Shown piece after piece: positions 63,596-64,000 of a stretch of DNA of 64,000 nt. The DNA comes from Fratercula arctica (lineage: Eukaryota > Chordata > Aves > Charadriiformes > Alcidae). The stretch's first letter is position 1, and every line of letters begins with the position of its first letter. Position numbers and translations under genes: made by a program. Under the pieces are notes generated by a model. That model worked only from the letters and a program-made list of their open reading frames with translations. It had not been told where the DNA came from and made no database searches. Location: NCBI GenBank assembly GCA_947846985.1, contig CANTUZ010000002.1, forward strand, positions 12,631,587 to 12,695,586, written 5' to 3'.

Positions 63596-64000
63596 AAAAT
63601 CAACATGAAAAGTATTTTTGCGAGCCCACTACAAGTTTACTGGATGAGTGTCAGGTGTCGTGTGATAGTATATCTTTAAACACAGCTTCCTATATACACT
63701 GTTATCTGAAGAAGCATTCCCCCATTATCTGCCAGATTTATGTGCTTGTTGAAGCAATCCGTGATCCACCTCCAGGGCTGGGTTCAGCTGCATATCGATA
63801 GGCAGCGCTGGCCGTCAGCTGCCCAAAGCACCTGCTTCCTGGGACATGAAAGAGCAGAATGAATCCTGGAGAGCCTCGCTTGTTCTTGAGAACAGACCAC
63901 GTTTATAAAATAATTACAGATTTTGGTGCTTCCCCTTCTGATGTCAAGTAAGGCATGCCCCGGGAAGCCTGCCTTCTGGAAAATGTGAGGGCCTTTAACC

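Larger units (their letters stand above)
48518..64000 (-). other. ADARB2: ADARB2 intron, partial (continues past the window end)
   Basis: At least 15.5 kb of intron lies upstream of the exon at 48517. I looked on the minus strand for the next exon expected from ADAR family structure (HAE zinc motif, YTQLELHL, STSPCGD) and did not recognise it, so it is probably beyond base 64000. Contents are a T-run (51171-51185), an unexplained 108-codon minus frame (51871-52197), a gene-sense CR1 copy (55325-56510), MIR/L2-type relics (50955-51040, 57195-57305, 63515-63595), a possible tRNA-derived SINE head (58286-58362), a 189-codon minus frame (62071-62640) and an A13 run (63286-63298). Confidence 0.7.

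Noticed and set aside
1..64000. CRISPR arrays, operons, phage or bacterial defence systems
   Set aside because: The window is vertebrate nuclear DNA with spliced exons and LINEs; no regularly spaced repeats or dense gene arrays exist.

Overview
This window looks like a piece of a bird nuclear genome. It is moderately AT-rich, CpG-poor, almost entirely non-coding and thin in young repeats. Both well-preserved transposon copies are CR1 LINEs, and one ends in the 8-bp ATTCTATG units typical of avian/archosaur CR1. An old ERVL-type solo LTR of a kind common in birds and several MIR/L2-type relics fit the same picture. The species cannot be told from the sequence.

The one protein-coding gene I can support is ADARB2 (ADAR3, the brain-type adenosine-deaminase-like dsRNA-binding protein), on the minus strand. 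Its last four coding exons are present at 48517-48349, 36907-36726, 31174-30996 and 29135-28959. All splice sites seen are GT-AG, the junction phases fit, and the spliced frame is open to a TAA stop. Together they encode about 235 residues, the C-terminal half of the deaminase domain. The third zinc-ligand cysteine and the base-flipping glutamate are both present. The exons for the N-terminus, the double-stranded-RNA-binding domains and the first half of the deaminase domain (with the HAE motif) were not found and should lie beyond base 64000.

Layout: 1-27173 is intergenic sequence downstream of ADARB2, holding a 5'-truncated plus-strand CR1 (3750-5506), an ancient solo LTR (16495-17138), simple repeats and faint old repeats. 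From 28958 down to about 27150 is the probable ADARB2 3' UTR, whose first canonical minus-strand poly(A) signal is at 27179-27174. From 29136 to 48348 lie three introns (1.9, 5.6 and 11.4 kb). From 48518 to the window end is the 3' part of another, large intron, containing a minus-strand (gene-sense) CR1 at 55325-56510 and several older relics.

I found no bacterial-type operon, CRISPR array, confident RNA gene or complete novel system. Most open frames of 60-190 codons are chance frames or antisense shadows. The more interesting items are an AT microsatellite close to the last-exon splice acceptor, a compact CpG-dense patch in the last intron, facing poly(A) signals near 27.1 kb, a homeodomain-motif-rich intronic block near 38.3 kb, and two unexplained open frames at 51.9-52.2 kb and 62.1-62.6 kb.
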